Shown here in pieces: positions 12,536-25,177 of a stretch of 64,000 nucleotides of DNA. Made by a program: the position numbers and the translations under genes. A model generated the notes under the pieces. That model did not search any database and was not told where the DNA came from. It saw nothing but the letters and a program-made list of their open reading frames with translations. The DNA is from Atopsyche davidsoni (lineage: Eukaryota > Arthropoda > Insecta > Trichoptera > Hydrobiosidae). Each line of letters opens with the position of its first letter. The first letter of the stretch is position 1. Location of the stretch: positions 8,184,001 to 8,248,000 of the forward strand of contig JAILWY010000006.1 of the NCBI GenBank assembly GCA_022113835.1, given 5' to 3'.

Positions 12536-15500
12536 TATTGGTCAATTCAGTAGCCTTTTCCGAACACCTCCGGGCTATCGTGTGAGCTGAAAGCAGTTAC
12601 ACATGCTCGTTATATATTTAAAAAAATATATATTTATAACTTTTTAGGTATACTGCAATTTCATATTGCATACGTAGCAGCACAACTGACAACAGATTTC
12701 GCCGATATTTTTTCTTTTCAGTGAATATTTATATTTAATATAACGCTGATCTAAATCAATTTTTAAATATTCAATCGGATTGAAAAGTTCTGCTGATAGT
12801 GCCAAACACATTTGTTTACTGACCTACTGGACTCACTGTTATTCGGGACTTTCCTGCGGGAACAGAGCCTATTGATATTACATTTGTGAATTCAACAGAT
12901 CATTAATGGATCGTTTTTTTTAAACATATATGCTGCCAAAGCCTTACTGCGTTTTTTTGTTTTTATTTTTTACAATTTTATTTAAAATTAGATCTATTTA
13001 GGTTCTTAAAAAAAATACGCAAATTTCCAACTTTTGGTGCTTTTGTTGGAGCACATTTATGTAAGATTTTTTCTGAGGGACTGCCAACGTCTTATTGCGA
13101 TTTTTTGGTTGAATTTTTTTAATTACGATCGCATGGAAGGCGTTCTCGTCTGTTACGGGTCTGAGGTCTCATCGGCAATTAGGCCGGGGTCCTTAGATCC
13201 GGCGCCGATAGCGGCGGGCGCATCTGCCGGCGGAATGCGCCGCCCACCCGCCGAGGGGAGATCACATCAGAGCCAGGATCGTCTCCTGGCTGCACTCTCT
13301 TCACTTCTCAAATTAACGAGCTGACTATGAAACGAGCTATTCTATCGATGTAGTGAATCAAATGCTGCTGTATTCTCTAAATACAACCTGCGCGACTGTG
13401 AACCAGGCACTACGCGTCGTAGGTACTATGATTCAATTTTGACTGTTAGTAAAAAAAATTCCTTTTTTTTTAAAATTATAATTTAGTATAAATTTAATAA
13501 AAATTGATTATAATTAATGAAGTATCAATTTACCATGTTTATAGCGTTGGCAGATCGTTATAACGGGAGCTCTGATTTGTCACCTCTACCTGTATTACCT
13601 TCAGTCCTTATATCTCTGTATGCAAGCCGGACCGGCCTCTGTGTTTTCTTAATTACCCCTGCCTTGAGGTGTTTTATGGTAATCTCTTGAAACAACCTCC
13701 CGTATTGGCTGCCTACACTCGACTGGTAATTTATTCTAGAATCCTACCACACACAATCATCCGGCCGAGAGCAACGGAGCGGACACAGAGTATCTTCAAG
13801 GCCCAAAGCGACAGAGATACATCCGTCCCATTCCGACTTACTAAAATAAAAAAGGACGCTAAACAATTTCGTATTTGCAGGTATTTTCAATATAAAGCTT
13901 CTGGCGTGGACGCAGCCTTGTCAGTGTAATTGCGATTAAGCAAAGCGTTTTTATTCCCGTTTGAATTTCAAATTGCTTTTATTTTCTCTCATTGGTCAAA
14001 CTGCGTGCGTTTCAAAGTTAAAAATTGAAGATGGCGGCTATCAATTCAACGCTTTTTTATTTTCAACTAATTGCGCATTATTTATTTTTATTGCTCAATT
14101 TAGAACTGACTGCGTCCACGATGCCTACACAATTGATTAATTCTTATTACGGTTACAAACGTTTAACAACTTTCTATCTGTCCCCAAGAGATACCTTTTA
14201 AATTTATTATTAATTAGTGTTAGCATTTTTTATGCCCATCGCTTCATAAAAAAAAACTTGTATATATTGAAGAAGGAATTTAATTTTTATTACGCCTGTA
14301 AAGCATTGCTCTTAAAAATATCGTCTGATATTTTCAAGGGTCCGTTTTAATCGAAATCCCCTCGATATAACTTCAATCTACAGAGATAAGTGGAAATATC
14401 GGTAACACTTAATAAATAACAATAAAACTTCCCTAAGTGGTTGTCTGAGCCTTAAAAGCTTCGAGAAATAATGCACCCGAATATACCATTTAGGCCACTA
14501 CATCAAATAAACAAAATATAATGGCTCCACCAAGTTTATGGCATCAGCTGAATTATAGAGGATATAATAATATTCTCGTGACAGGGCAGATCCTGCGGAC
14601 CGCGGGTGACCAACTGTTGTTATTTTTTTTCCGGATACATTCATTAATTTCTTATATTTAAACACATGAAGAATTTTTGTTTTATATATTAATCCATTGT
14701 TATTTTATAAGGTACATATCTTGCTCTACTTTTGATTTACTCGCTACATGTGACTCGAGGTCAATTTAAAAAAAAGCTGCTACCCGTGTTGAGCCGCACA
14801 AGCAAGAAATAAACGCCACGAGCATAAAACATATGGGCAAATAATTCAAAATATATTTCCATGGTGTTCGCTGAAGGATCAACAGTGATGGTGAGTAGAC
14901 TATCTTTCAGGATCCAGATGATGGATGGCCTCCGGCCAGGCTCTGATGAGGTGGAATACCAATCATACGCTAAGGCGCCGACTGCTATTCCTAGCCTCAA
15001 ACGGTCCAGAGTTAGTCAGGGTTCAATTTTTTCAACTATCAATAAAAAGTATGAAAAAATAATAATATTTTAACACGTTTAATTTTATCTATTACATTGC
15101 TTTATCTGGCCATATATAAATATAACTCAAAACTCACGTCCTAACAAAGTAATATTATTAGTTTGGATGTTGTTATTTCAAACACTGCTTTGATACAAAT
15201 CATTCATCTCTGTATGATTTATTTTAATATATTTATTATTTCATAGTTTGCTACCCCTGGCTGCTGGTAGGTTTCTAATTGATCACCACGCATATCTGTA
15301 TTCAAAGACGGTGCATTCTGAGATCATTGTTTAGTCTCGCTGCGGGGACAAGACGCTTCGCCTGAACAAATGCTCTTGCTGCTCCTTTTGGACACTCGAT
15401 CTGGAGAGGTCGATTTGTCTGTCTGCTACTAAAATTACCCCCCATTGTATCAATGCAATTAGATCCATTATTGCAATAGCTTGGACTCGAAGCGGACACT

Positions 15501-16204
15501 TCAAGACCAATGACATTGCTTACTTATACAATCATTGTATTCGGTCTTTAATTTTTGGCCTTTTAATTGGATGTGTTTAACTTAATTGCAAAATCATTAG
15601 CATTGATTAGTAAAATACTTCACTTGAAATACACAGTTTAGCATCTAATTTATTAATGAGCAACAAGTCTACAATCTTAAAACGACAATAGGCATTGGTT
15701 CAGTCTGTTTTTTTTTTTTTTTTGATAATACCATATTTGAAAATATTTTTTTTTTAACCAAGAAAGAATATATTATTAGGAAGCGATATATATTCTTTCG
15801 AAATCACAAAATATTATAAAATAAAATAAAATTTTATTTATGACTTGTCCGCATTATCGCATACTGGCAAATATTATACAATGATTGAAAATGTTTATAA
15901 ATCGGAACCTTACTGCTCTTTACAAATGTTTGTATTGCTTTTTTTATTGAACACAGTAAGTATGTAGGTTTTTTTAAAACTACAAGCGCTTTTTGTTTCT
16001 TTTGTATTTATCTTAATGCAAAGCACACTACTACCCACTGTTAAAATACCGATTCGCAGGTTGGCTATCAGTTGCGCTTCCACGTGTTTAGTGCGCTTCA
16101 AAAAAATTAAGAGCCCATATAAATAATAAAAAAGCAATTCTGCTGTCGCCAATAATTCGTGCCCTATGAATAAGCCGTCGGGCGAACATCGCTCATAACT
16201 CAAA
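12536..16204. other. Non-coding DNA with a GC patch at 13.1-13.3 kb
   Basis: A GC-rich patch at 13130-13325 (GGCGCCGATAGCGGCGGGCG) has an open frame but no splice sites or recognisable protein. The rest is AT-rich. Confidence 0.4.
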
Positions 16205-16415
16205 AATTAAAATTCCCGAGCCGAGAAAGCGATCGCTTCCTGGCAGCGAAAATACACGGCGGGCCATCGTCGCTCCGTGGGCAGACTGAAGTGCCGAGAG
16301 CTCTGCCTCTGTCCTGCCAAGAACAACACACTGAAGCAACACTGTGCGCCCTGCCTGGATCTGCCCTCGACCCTAATGATAGAACAAGCAACAGATCGCG
16401 ACAACGAATCGCATT
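16205..16415. promoter_or_regulatory. GC-rich island, candidate enhancer
   Basis: GC-rich block ending in the 24-nt motif (16389-16412) shared with the 4.1-kb island, followed by CATTAAAAACGCC. Open frames on both strands are short and unconvincing. Confidence 0.3.
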
Positions 16416-17612
16416 AAAAACGCCACAAAGATTGAACCCGATGAATCAAAAAATGACAAGTAGTGATTTTTTAGTAGTGTAGAGGACTCACATGTACTAC
16501 AGCGGTCTACACACGCAGCAAAAAACCGCGATAGCAATGTATATGTGCCATTTTTTTAAGCAAAGTACGTATTAGACCAAATCGTGCCACCACCATGAAG
16601 CCAATACCAATAGTGTCCCATCATTTTGACAAAAAATTGAAATGAAGATTTGTTGTTTAACGCTTGAAAGTGTAAAGGCTTTTATGCCTGCACATGTGTC
16701 ACAACTTGAAACCGACTCACAATTAGCCAATTGCAAATCAGTTTCAAGTTGAAGCATCATAAATAAATCCCATTGGCGATTTGTTGGTCGGTTGTCAGTC
16801 GTGTATATATTACTGGGAATATTTTGAAGAATCTCTACCGGCGCTCAATGCGTTAATACGACTTCAAAATAACTTTCAACAGATATGACAGCGGCTTTTG
16901 ATGATTTCGGTTTGGATACTTTTTTTAAGTGGAGAAAATCACTTTGTGAAAATAAGACTTAACAAATTGTGATTCATGGTTGATATTTTTATTATTTTCG
17001 CTGATGTTTCAGCTTGTTTGAGAGCTACATTTCCATTATATATAATTTTATATATAATTTAAATATATAATTTTATCAATCCACTACCTATTCATATTTG
17101 TTATTAAAATCAAACTAATCTGTCGTGGATAAACCATTATCGTTATTTTAATTTAATTTATTTTAAACTTGTCTACATTAAAATTGTACATAAAATAAGT
17201 CACACATGAAACAACGAAAAAAAATTATATTAACGATACCAGTGGTAGTCGAACCTGAACCATTAAGGTAATCGTCGCTATAGCCTAGCGAGATGACCCG
17301 TCATACATTTGTGATTCATACACAATATACACGTATACGTGAGAAATGCGGATTTATCAAATGCTCAATAATAAGATTACTATGTTTTTTATCCTTTTTT
17401 TATTAAGACCGAGTGAGAAAGGACCTCAGCCCACACTGTACATTATCTCGGCTCCACTCGTCCTAATCCCGCATCAGCTCGGCCCGCGTCCAGTTGTCGC
17501 CTTAAACATTATAAATTGTCACAAAGATGAGGAACGCCTCTCCGCGTCACTCCCGCCAGGAATGTCCTGGCTGGGCCGGCCGGGGAAGGTCCCCTCGGCT
17601 GTGACTAGCTGG
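16416..17612. other. AT-rich non-coding DNA leading into a GC patch
   Basis: Mostly AT-rich; 17440-17612 is GC-rich (GGCCGGCCGGGGAAGG) and borders the 272-bp duplication. A loose tRNA-like B box at about 17246 on the minus strand was not considered sufficient for a call. Confidence 0.4.
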
Positions 17613-18150
17613 CAACACCGACACCGCCATTAAAAAACATTTCCGAAAAAACACCTGGATAGGTTGATAATGGTTCCCGAAATCAGCTGTTCTCGGAACA
17701 CAATAAACGGTTTTTCAAACTCTCGTTTTCAAGAGGGTAGTTAAAACACCCTCACATTGTTCTATTTCTGTTTTTAATTTTTATTTTCAATATCGTCTTA
17801 TTTATACAAACCAGTGAAAAACATAACCTCCCAGGTGTGGCAGTCAATATCTATACCCTCAAATAAAATCGAGTGACTCGCTGTCAACACTGACGCCGCC
17901 ATCAAAAAACATTTCCGAAGAAACGCCTGGATAGGTTGATAATGGTTCCCGAAATCAGCTGTTCTCGGAACACAATAATTTGTTTTTCATACTCTCATTT
18001 CCAAGAGGGTAGTTAAAACACCCTCACATGTATATTGTGCTATTTCTGTTTTTAATATTTTTTTTCAATACCGTCTTATTTATACAAACCAGTAAAAAAC
18101 ATAACCTCCTAGTTGTGGCAGTCAATATCTATACCCTCAAAATAAAGATG
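17613..18150. repeat. Tandem duplication, unit about 272 bp
   Basis: Two near-identical units start at CAACAC (17613 and 17885). Shared blocks include AACATTTCCGA, GGATAGGTTGATAATGGTTC, AAATCAGCTGTTCTCGGAAC, AAGAGGGTAGTTAAAACACC and GTGGCAGTCAATATC. The second copy has small substitutions and ends near 18150. It sits at the edge of a GC-rich island (17440-17640). It is a recent local duplication with no coding content. Confidence 0.85.
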
Positions 18151-19187
18151 AGTGGCGTGCGGTCTATATAAGCAATAAAGCTTAGCTCACCTTTAAATAT
18201 TTTAACATAATTTTTATACTAATGTTGCATATAAATTTACATACATTAAAATATTTTAATAGAAAAATTTAGTGTTATTCCAGCTTGCTTTTATTTGATG
18301 CTACTGATTTCAGTCTGAGAATGCCAACCAAGCATAGTTTGCGATAGTAGTATCAATAACAATATATATAATTATACATTAAATAAAATATAATTCTCTC
18401 GTAGTAATATTTTGCACGATATCAATACTTAATAAATATTATTTTATGTCTTGACTTTGGACTTACTACGCTACGGACTTATTATGCTAGAGATATAATT
18501 TAAACATTTTTTCTTACAGTGTTTTAATTATTGATACAACAACGTGGCTGTTGATTGGAATATTTGCAAGTGGTGTCAATTTCATAAAGGCACATCGCAG
18601 GCTATAATTCTTTAATTTAAAAATATATTTAATGAGTACTTCAATACGAATAGATAGGTTCAAGTTCTTTTAGTATTTTATTTAGATTGCCTTAGTAGTA
18701 GATTAAAACGTGAAAAATAATTTCGACGAAACATTATTTGAGGCCGAAAAAGCCAATGGCTAACAATTTGCACTAAAATAATGTATTGAACTTATCTGTA
18801 ATTTATCAGCTGTTGTGTATTCGTGGATTGATTTTCATGGGAGTTCAATTGTGAGTTTTCATAAACTCTTGTCACACCATTGTTCCGGATTCGGTTCTGA
18901 CTCGCTCATGTTGCGTAGGCGGCCTATTAAACGCTGAAGTTTCATACAAACGCTGCGCTGTCGCCTGACGGTTAGCAGTTCTGCTAAAAATACTCACGGC
19001 CGATATGACGGCCTTACAAATATACAGCGTGAAACAAACGCGCGGACACGGCCTGGCGGCTAATTGGCCGCACGCCCCCTACTTCTGTTTGTTTTCCAAT
19101 CTTATGTCTGATTTGACGCGACAGGGCTCTGGCCAGGGAGTATATGACTTTTTTCAAAAATATATTAACACTATTTACTATATATTT
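18151..19187. other. AT-rich non-coding DNA
   Basis: GC-richer at 18900-19140 (GCGGACACGGCCTGGCGGC). No gene supported. Confidence 0.4.
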
Positions 19188-19548
19188 ATCTTCATCACTT
19201 GCCTCTCCACAGAGAAGGCTGGCGACCATTTCACTGAGCATATCATGCTGTGCCAGTGTTCATGTTTTTTTTTTAGAAGAAAATAGTGTATTCCCTGTGT
19301 CTTTCTACACCGCAGTTTTATATTTTATATAAAAATCTGCGAATTGCTGCTGTCCAATAGCATTATTATATAATCCTTTTAGATCTGATACTCTTTTTGC
19401 AGCAATCTACAGAAACAATAGCAAGACCCCCTTCACCTCGACAAGGTACTTCCAGAGCACATACCTACATAATTATTCCAAGTCCACTACTCCATTACAG
19501 ATCCTCTACACACGCTCAGGGTACAGAATAGCAGCCGTGCACAAAAAA
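19188..19548 (-). repeat. Repeat family B, copy 1
   Basis: This roughly 360-bp dispersed repeat shares with 25661-26005 and 46969-47292 the blocks GCGACCATTTCACTGAGCAT, TTGCTGCTG(T/C)CCAATA, ACAGAAACAATAGC, GTACTTCCAGAGCA and CACACGCTCAGGGTACAG. Read on the minus strand, the unit ends in GAGGCAAGTGATGAAGAT, a short repetitive tail like those of some non-LTR (RTE-type) retroposons. No open frame is kept. The class assignment is inference; the family itself is clear from the copies. Confidence 0.7.
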
Positions 19549-22500
19549 CGGGAAGGCTTTATTATTCATACTAGGTATTTTTTTAGACAAAATTCATACT
19601 AATGAAAACTTTCCAATATCAAAAAGATCAGAGCGATCTCGTATACTACCACAAAAGTCAAAAAGCATTATTGGCAGAAAAAACACAATATTTTTTTTGT
19701 TAAAATTTTTGTAATATTTTTTGTCATGTGCACCGAATACCCTGCCAGTGCACACCTCACTGGACTATTTTTAATAGCACTTTATTTCAAACGTTAGCAC
19801 AGAGTTCTGGTGAACAGATCGTGTTGGATGTGTTTTCGTGAGTTTCTTTCATGATGAGCGCGCTCCATCAATTTTCACATCAGCGTAACTCTCGTCGGAA
19901 AAAAATAAATAAGCCAGGCATAAATCAACAATTACTCGCCTACCCGATATAACAACAAACGGAGTATTTCTAGAAACAAGTTGTATTGAAAATATTCTTT
20001 TGTCTGCTTAGTGTATTGCGTGCAAAATATTCCTACCCTTTGATTTATTTAGATTCATCTCTTAAATATAACCGGGCGGTAGGGGTAAGTGTCAGTTCTA
20101 AGGGATAACCCCGAATAGCCTGGCAGATCTCTGAGAAGTTGTTTGATTCATAAAGTCTTGAAACTTGAACAGGGTTTCTGCCACAAAGGACAAAAGAAAT
20201 AAGGGTTGTGATGTAATATATTTAATTTACTATTTTTTTTACATACTTCTGATGCTTTCTATCCTTGGGGGCATTAGCAGCTTTTCTATGGCATGAAATC
20301 TTTAGACCATCATAAAAGGATGATACCTAATTTTTAAATAAACGTCTTTGTCTAAAAATCTATAAAATGATTGTGAAATCAAACAAAGCGCCTTTGTATT
20401 GATATTTGCTTAGTTTTATAAATGCATTGCTTAAAATTTTTAACCCTTTAAGAGTATTGTTATTCTTTTTTGGTATTGATGAAAAGCAAGAAGCCTAGAT
20501 TCGAAGTAAATCTGATGTACCCGGCAAGTAGAGAATGTATCCACTACAATGCACTTTGGTAGAATACATTGCGCATATATCAGAGGGTAGCATGTTCAGG
20601 TCACTTCACGGTCACCGGATATCGGATATGCATTCCCAGGATTGGGAGTTTGGGCGTGGATGTAGAGGGATGACAAGCAAACTCATGAATAATTACTCCG
20701 GTTATCATAAAATTAATTTAACAAACTAATATTAGGATTATATTGCATCTATTGATTTAGAAAACTAATTTGAAAATTATGTTCGCATATTCAGTACTTA
20801 AATTTGATATTGGCTGTTATCAAAAAAGCGAATTATAACTAAACATATCAATGCCACATTCTAGTGATATTCTGTTCTACTAAAAGATGAGAAAGTTTAT
20901 AACAATCACGACTCAACACTTGATATTTTTCAGGTAATGTCGTCGTGATCCACTTGAATATAAATTCACAGGAAAAAATAGCTTCGGGTATATTTTAGAG
21001 AAATTAAAAAAATATATATAAAATAAGAGAAACACGGCAAAACGTAATCTCAGAAATAGCCTACCTTTTGAAAATAACACTCGGGAAAATCACAACACAA
21101 GAAATGGTCCATTTACTTGAGGAAATAAAAAATAAATCCTCAGTCTTTCCCGCCAATCAAATCGCCATAAATCACGCTGTGTTTTTTTTTCTTGGGAATA
21201 TAAAGAGCTATTTACACAAATCCCGGTCCCCTGGATGACAGAAGTACCCTTTGATCATGCGCTATTAAAACAACCGGGATATGCCCAGTTAAAATAGACC
21301 TTATATTTTTGTACATATTATATAATAGAAATTCGTTACTGATAAATATTGACTCTTGAAAATAATATTGCTATCGATGTTTAAAAAAAAAATTAAGGGT
21401 TATATTTATATAGTTTATATTTTAATATCAAAATTTTATCTCAGATGTGTATGAATAATATATCAAGGAGTATGCCCACTTATTAATTAATAAAATAACA
21501 TGAATTAATATGTGAGAAGTGTGCTTGTTTATCATGAATACATTGTTTCGAGGTTTTGTAACTTTAATGTATTATTCATTATAATATTTTCAATATAAAG
21601 CATTATTTCATACATTCGTATTTCTTTACGATAATTTAGTAAGTTTTATACATATTTTTTTAATTATTTGAAGTTCTGAAAAACCCTTTTACTTTTCTAG
21701 TCAAAAAAATATTTACTGTACGAATAATATATCTCAAATTTGCGCAGTAAATGAGATTCTGGAATTATGTCTCATTTCCAACGCATTCCGAAAATAATTT
21801 TCGTATTAAATCACTGTAAATAGTATTCAGTTGAACTTTGCGAATAAGTTTAGAGCCTTTCTCTGGTAATATATATCGGTGGCACACGCAAGATTTGCGG
21901 TTTGCCGTGTCCGGTGGGCGAGCCGAGGAGGAAGCGGACTACAATGAAAGTTGTCGACTGTCTCTTTAGCGACTAGGGATGGCTTTTAAATTCAAACAAC
22001 ATTTTATATATCAAAATTAATCATATAAAATATTTAACGTAAGAATATTTTTATTCTGAATTAATTCTGATACTCTACATTCTAGAGTTATTATATTATC
22101 AATATCACTGTGCCCAAAGTGGTTTCCGAATAAAACGTTTAACTTTGCCTGAAAGCGCCTTAAGTATACATGTATTAATATTTATAAAATATGTATTATC
22201 CGAGAAATTCACTCCGGTGGTTTAATGCTCGGTTTAATGAAAACGAAAAATAAATGTGTTCGTAATGACCCTGATCTCGAAATTATCAGATTATGAAAGA
22301 AAAATAATGGGAGAACGCCGGCGAAACCAGAAAATATAATATATACCTCGGGGGTGCTAATTAACGGAAACGGCCGTTATTGTTTTTCTTTGTGGCAACG
22401 TTATTGCGCTGGCCTGTAGTTTTCCGTGTTTATTCTTTGTATTATACATTAGTACACAATATTAACATTTCAGTGTATTTACCTCATAAATATCTTTTGC

Positions 22501-22959
22501 GTGGGCTAAATACATGTACATGTTCTAGTACTATCCACGGTTTAGTAATTAAAAGAATAACACTGTATCAATCAGTGGCGGGCCGCCCTAACATTAAATT
22601 TATAAATTAAATTAAATAATAATTAAAATGCTATGAAAAGTCACAGCTGAAATATTTATTTGATTTAACAATTTACAAAAAATAACAAAAAAAAAAATTT
22701 GTGGTTGTAAAAAAAGTCACTGTTTTTTACGCTTGGGTGGGCCACATAAATTTTGAGCAATATCGGTTTTTCATAAAAGTGATGGATATCGACTTATGAT
22801 CACAGCTTGCAAGTCCATTTTTCATCTTAAAGATTCGTTAACATTTAAGAAATCCCGTTAAAACCTGACCCAAAACCAGAACGGAACGAAAAACCTCATG
22901 CGGTTTAATATAAAAAGGTATACATTGCTATTACTCGTATTTAATCTATTTCGAGAATC
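19549..22959. other. AT-rich non-coding DNA
   Basis: Short GC patch at 21880-21945 and CGGAAACGGCCG near 22365. Long AT runs. No exon or repeat copy recognised. Confidence 0.4.
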
Positions 22960-22967
22960 CTGTATAT

Positions 22968-23957
22968 CAGGGGTGATCAACAAGTCGATCGCGGAATTAG
23001 ACTACATTTAAAATAGAGCACTAACTTAGAATCAATTTATTCTCGTTTTGGATCTATGTACCTGTGTGAAAGTAAACGTTGAAAGTAAAAAGTTGTTTTT
23101 CACGTATATTAGAACATATATTTTTCTTACAATAAAATAAAACCAAATGGTTTTGGAGACTACGTTAATTTCACTATTAGCGAGAGCCCTTTCGCCGAAC
23201 ACGGCATCTTCAAGACTGCGTCTATACAGAAAAAAACGAGATTATACATAACAAATTCAACAGAAATTCAAATGAGTCATTACAAATTGATGTAGAAAAA
23301 TGCTTCTATTGGGTGCTGTGAAACCACATTAAAATGATATTAACAGCAATAATTTTAATACTAAGTACTTAAATAAACTAGTTTGTGACGATTCCTGGCT
23401 GTCCTGGCCGCCACCTGAAAGCAATTAGTTTCAATGCAGAATCAAAGTGTATTTTTAAAAATATTAAAAAGGGGAGAATTATGGTTATTCAATTGTTCGT
23501 TGATCAGAGGGAATTCTAAATTTTGGTGCTTAATTATTTATAATTGCTCCAAAATATTAAGTCTATATCCTTTATTAGAAAAATGAAGGAGACTTGGCTT
23601 ATTACATTATGATTATTTTCATTGAGATGTAATGCAAATTGTGAGTCTAGTTTATTATTTCTAAAGGATGCCAGGTGCTCTTTGTATCTAGTTGCAAAAC
23701 TACGACCTGTTTGACCAATGTACATAGCTTTACAGTCATCACACGTTAATTTGGTTTTATTTTATTGTAATAAAATGGAGTATTACAAAATAAATACCAG
23801 TTCCATTAATTATATTTTTCTTGTTTACCCATAGCTCACGAGAGTGCACCTCGTACTGAAACACTGTGTATACCATAGAAGCAGAGTGCATTTCATACTA
23901 CGCCTGTGACACATTTTTAAAAGTAGATCTTACGCACACAAAAGTTGGCCACCCCTG
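22968..23957. mobile_element. hAT-type element, non-autonomous (990 bp)
   Basis: The ends are inverted: CAGGGGTGATCAAC on the left and, on the minus strand at the right, CAGGGGTGGCCAAC. They are flanked by 8-bp near-identical direct repeats (CTGTATAT at 22960-22967, ATGTATAT at 23958-23965). CAGGGGTG-type termini and 8-bp target duplications are typical of hAT transposons. No hAT transposase is present. The interior instead carries a Penelope-like GIY-YIG fragment on the minus strand. The right end abuts a GC-rich island at about 24000. Confidence 0.65.
23534..23757 (-). pseudogene. Penelope-like element, GIY-YIG endonuclease fragment
   Basis: On the minus strand a frame reads TKLTCDDCKAMYIGQTGRSF followed by ATRYKEHLASF. 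This matches the GIY-YIG nuclease module at the C-terminus of Penelope-like retroelement proteins: a Cys-x2-Cys pair, YIGQTGRSF, Arg and EH. The frame continues about 63 residues after the Met at 23725. The reverse transcriptase part is not seen upstream. It is a 5'-truncated remnant lying inside the hAT-bounded interval. Confidence 0.75.
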
Positions 23958-23999
23958 ATGTATATTATAGCAAAAAGCGTCTAACATGCGACATGTAGG

Positions 24000-24235
24000 C
24001 CCCCGAGTCGGCTCGGTGGAGGGCCAGAGGGTCCGGGGCCCGCGCCGTTCACCGGCGGCGCCATAAAGTTAACGCGCGCGTTTCACGGCACATAAAGCGG
24101 GGCATTAGCTGCTCGCGTCCTCCCGCCGGTGCGCGGCGGCTCCCGTAATGGCCGAATCAGCGACGGATCGACGGGCCGGCGCTTTATTAGGTTAAATCCC
24201 GGCCAGGTCGAGTCGGATCGTGCTCTAAATCTTTT
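24000..24235. promoter_or_regulatory. Strongly GC-rich island with homeodomain-type sites
   Basis: One of the most GC-rich blocks in the window. It is punctuated by CCATAAAG, CACATAAAGC, AAGTTAACGCG and CTTTATTAGG, which resemble Abd-B/caudal-class sites. It starts about 40 bp after the end of the hAT element. No exon structure seen. Confidence 0.3.
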
Positions 24236-24440
24236 TACGCGAAATTAGGCACGAACTTGTTTCATTGGGTGTGATTAAAAATAGTGTTTATTCTAAACGC
24301 GTACGCACGTTTCTGGTGTGTCCAGCCGCCTCTCCTCAAAGGAATTCGGTGACAATCTCATTGACATGTTCATTGATACGAGGGTGGTTTGATAAGTCAG
24401 TAACTCTAAATGCAGCACTGTTCCCGTCAACTACCATCTA

Positions 24441-25087
24441 TTAACACACTTTCGGCGGGTACCAAATTGACTAAACTGATGTGCAAATTCGCGTAAAATC
24501 TAGTCTATACACTCTTTGATTTGCACTTTTTAATTTTTTTTCTTCTGTTTATCAACTACGAGTTAATTATGAGATTTTTGTTAGTAAATTAAATGTTATT
24601 GTTACATAATAGCTTATATTATATTTATATTTTAAGCGGGTAACCAGATTTACTAAACTGGTGTGCGAAGCCGACAAAATTCGCGTTAAATTGCACGTGT
24701 GAAATCTAGTCCATACACTCTTTGATTTGCATGTAGTCAAATAAATAGTTTCCTATAAAAAGTTGAACCACTTCAAACACACTTTGCGGATTACTTGGCA
24801 TCACAACAACACCACTTTGTCCTAAAAATTGTTCAATAATTGGAGGATTATCATTCTCTGACCACTCCACTTCTTCATTGTCACTTTGATCAGACTCACT
24901 GGACAGTATTAGTAAAAGTAGCGTTAACGAGTCCTAATCAAACATTTTGAGCTGTAAACCTAAAGAATAAAATGACCTTCTGCCGCTTTTAGAGTAAACA
25001 CATTCAAAAACGTATTAATATGCACCCCGCCTTCAGGCAGTAGTCCAGGAACGGGTACTAGTACCCGCCCCGCCTTTAGTGTGTTAA
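24441..25087 (-). mobile_element. piggyBac-like element, internally deleted, copy 1
   Basis: The element is bounded by TTAA at 24441 and 25084 with termini TTAACACACTTTCGGCGGGT and, inverted, TTAACACACTAAAGGCGGGG. A subterminal palindrome GGGTACTAGTACCC lies at about 25054. On the minus strand a remnant reading frame encodes NDNPPIIEQFLGQSGVVVMP and SNPQSVFEVVQLFIGNY, similar to the start of the piggyBac transposase core, preceded by an acidic Ser/Asp/Glu-rich stretch. The DDD catalytic region is missing. The left end is duplicated: the segment CTAAACTG to TTTGATTTGC occurs twice, at 24471 and 24652. Confidence 0.65.
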
Positions 25088-25177
25088 TAGACTACTGTAC
25101 AATTTTGGGCAAGCTACGCCATTTAATTTTTGTTTTACAGCTAGAGAAAGCAGACAACCTCGTACATATTAACAAAA

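Noticed and set aside
17229..17300. tRNA-like B box on the minus strand
   Set aside because: The T stem does not pair and the A box has at least two mismatches; not enough for a tRNA or SINE call.
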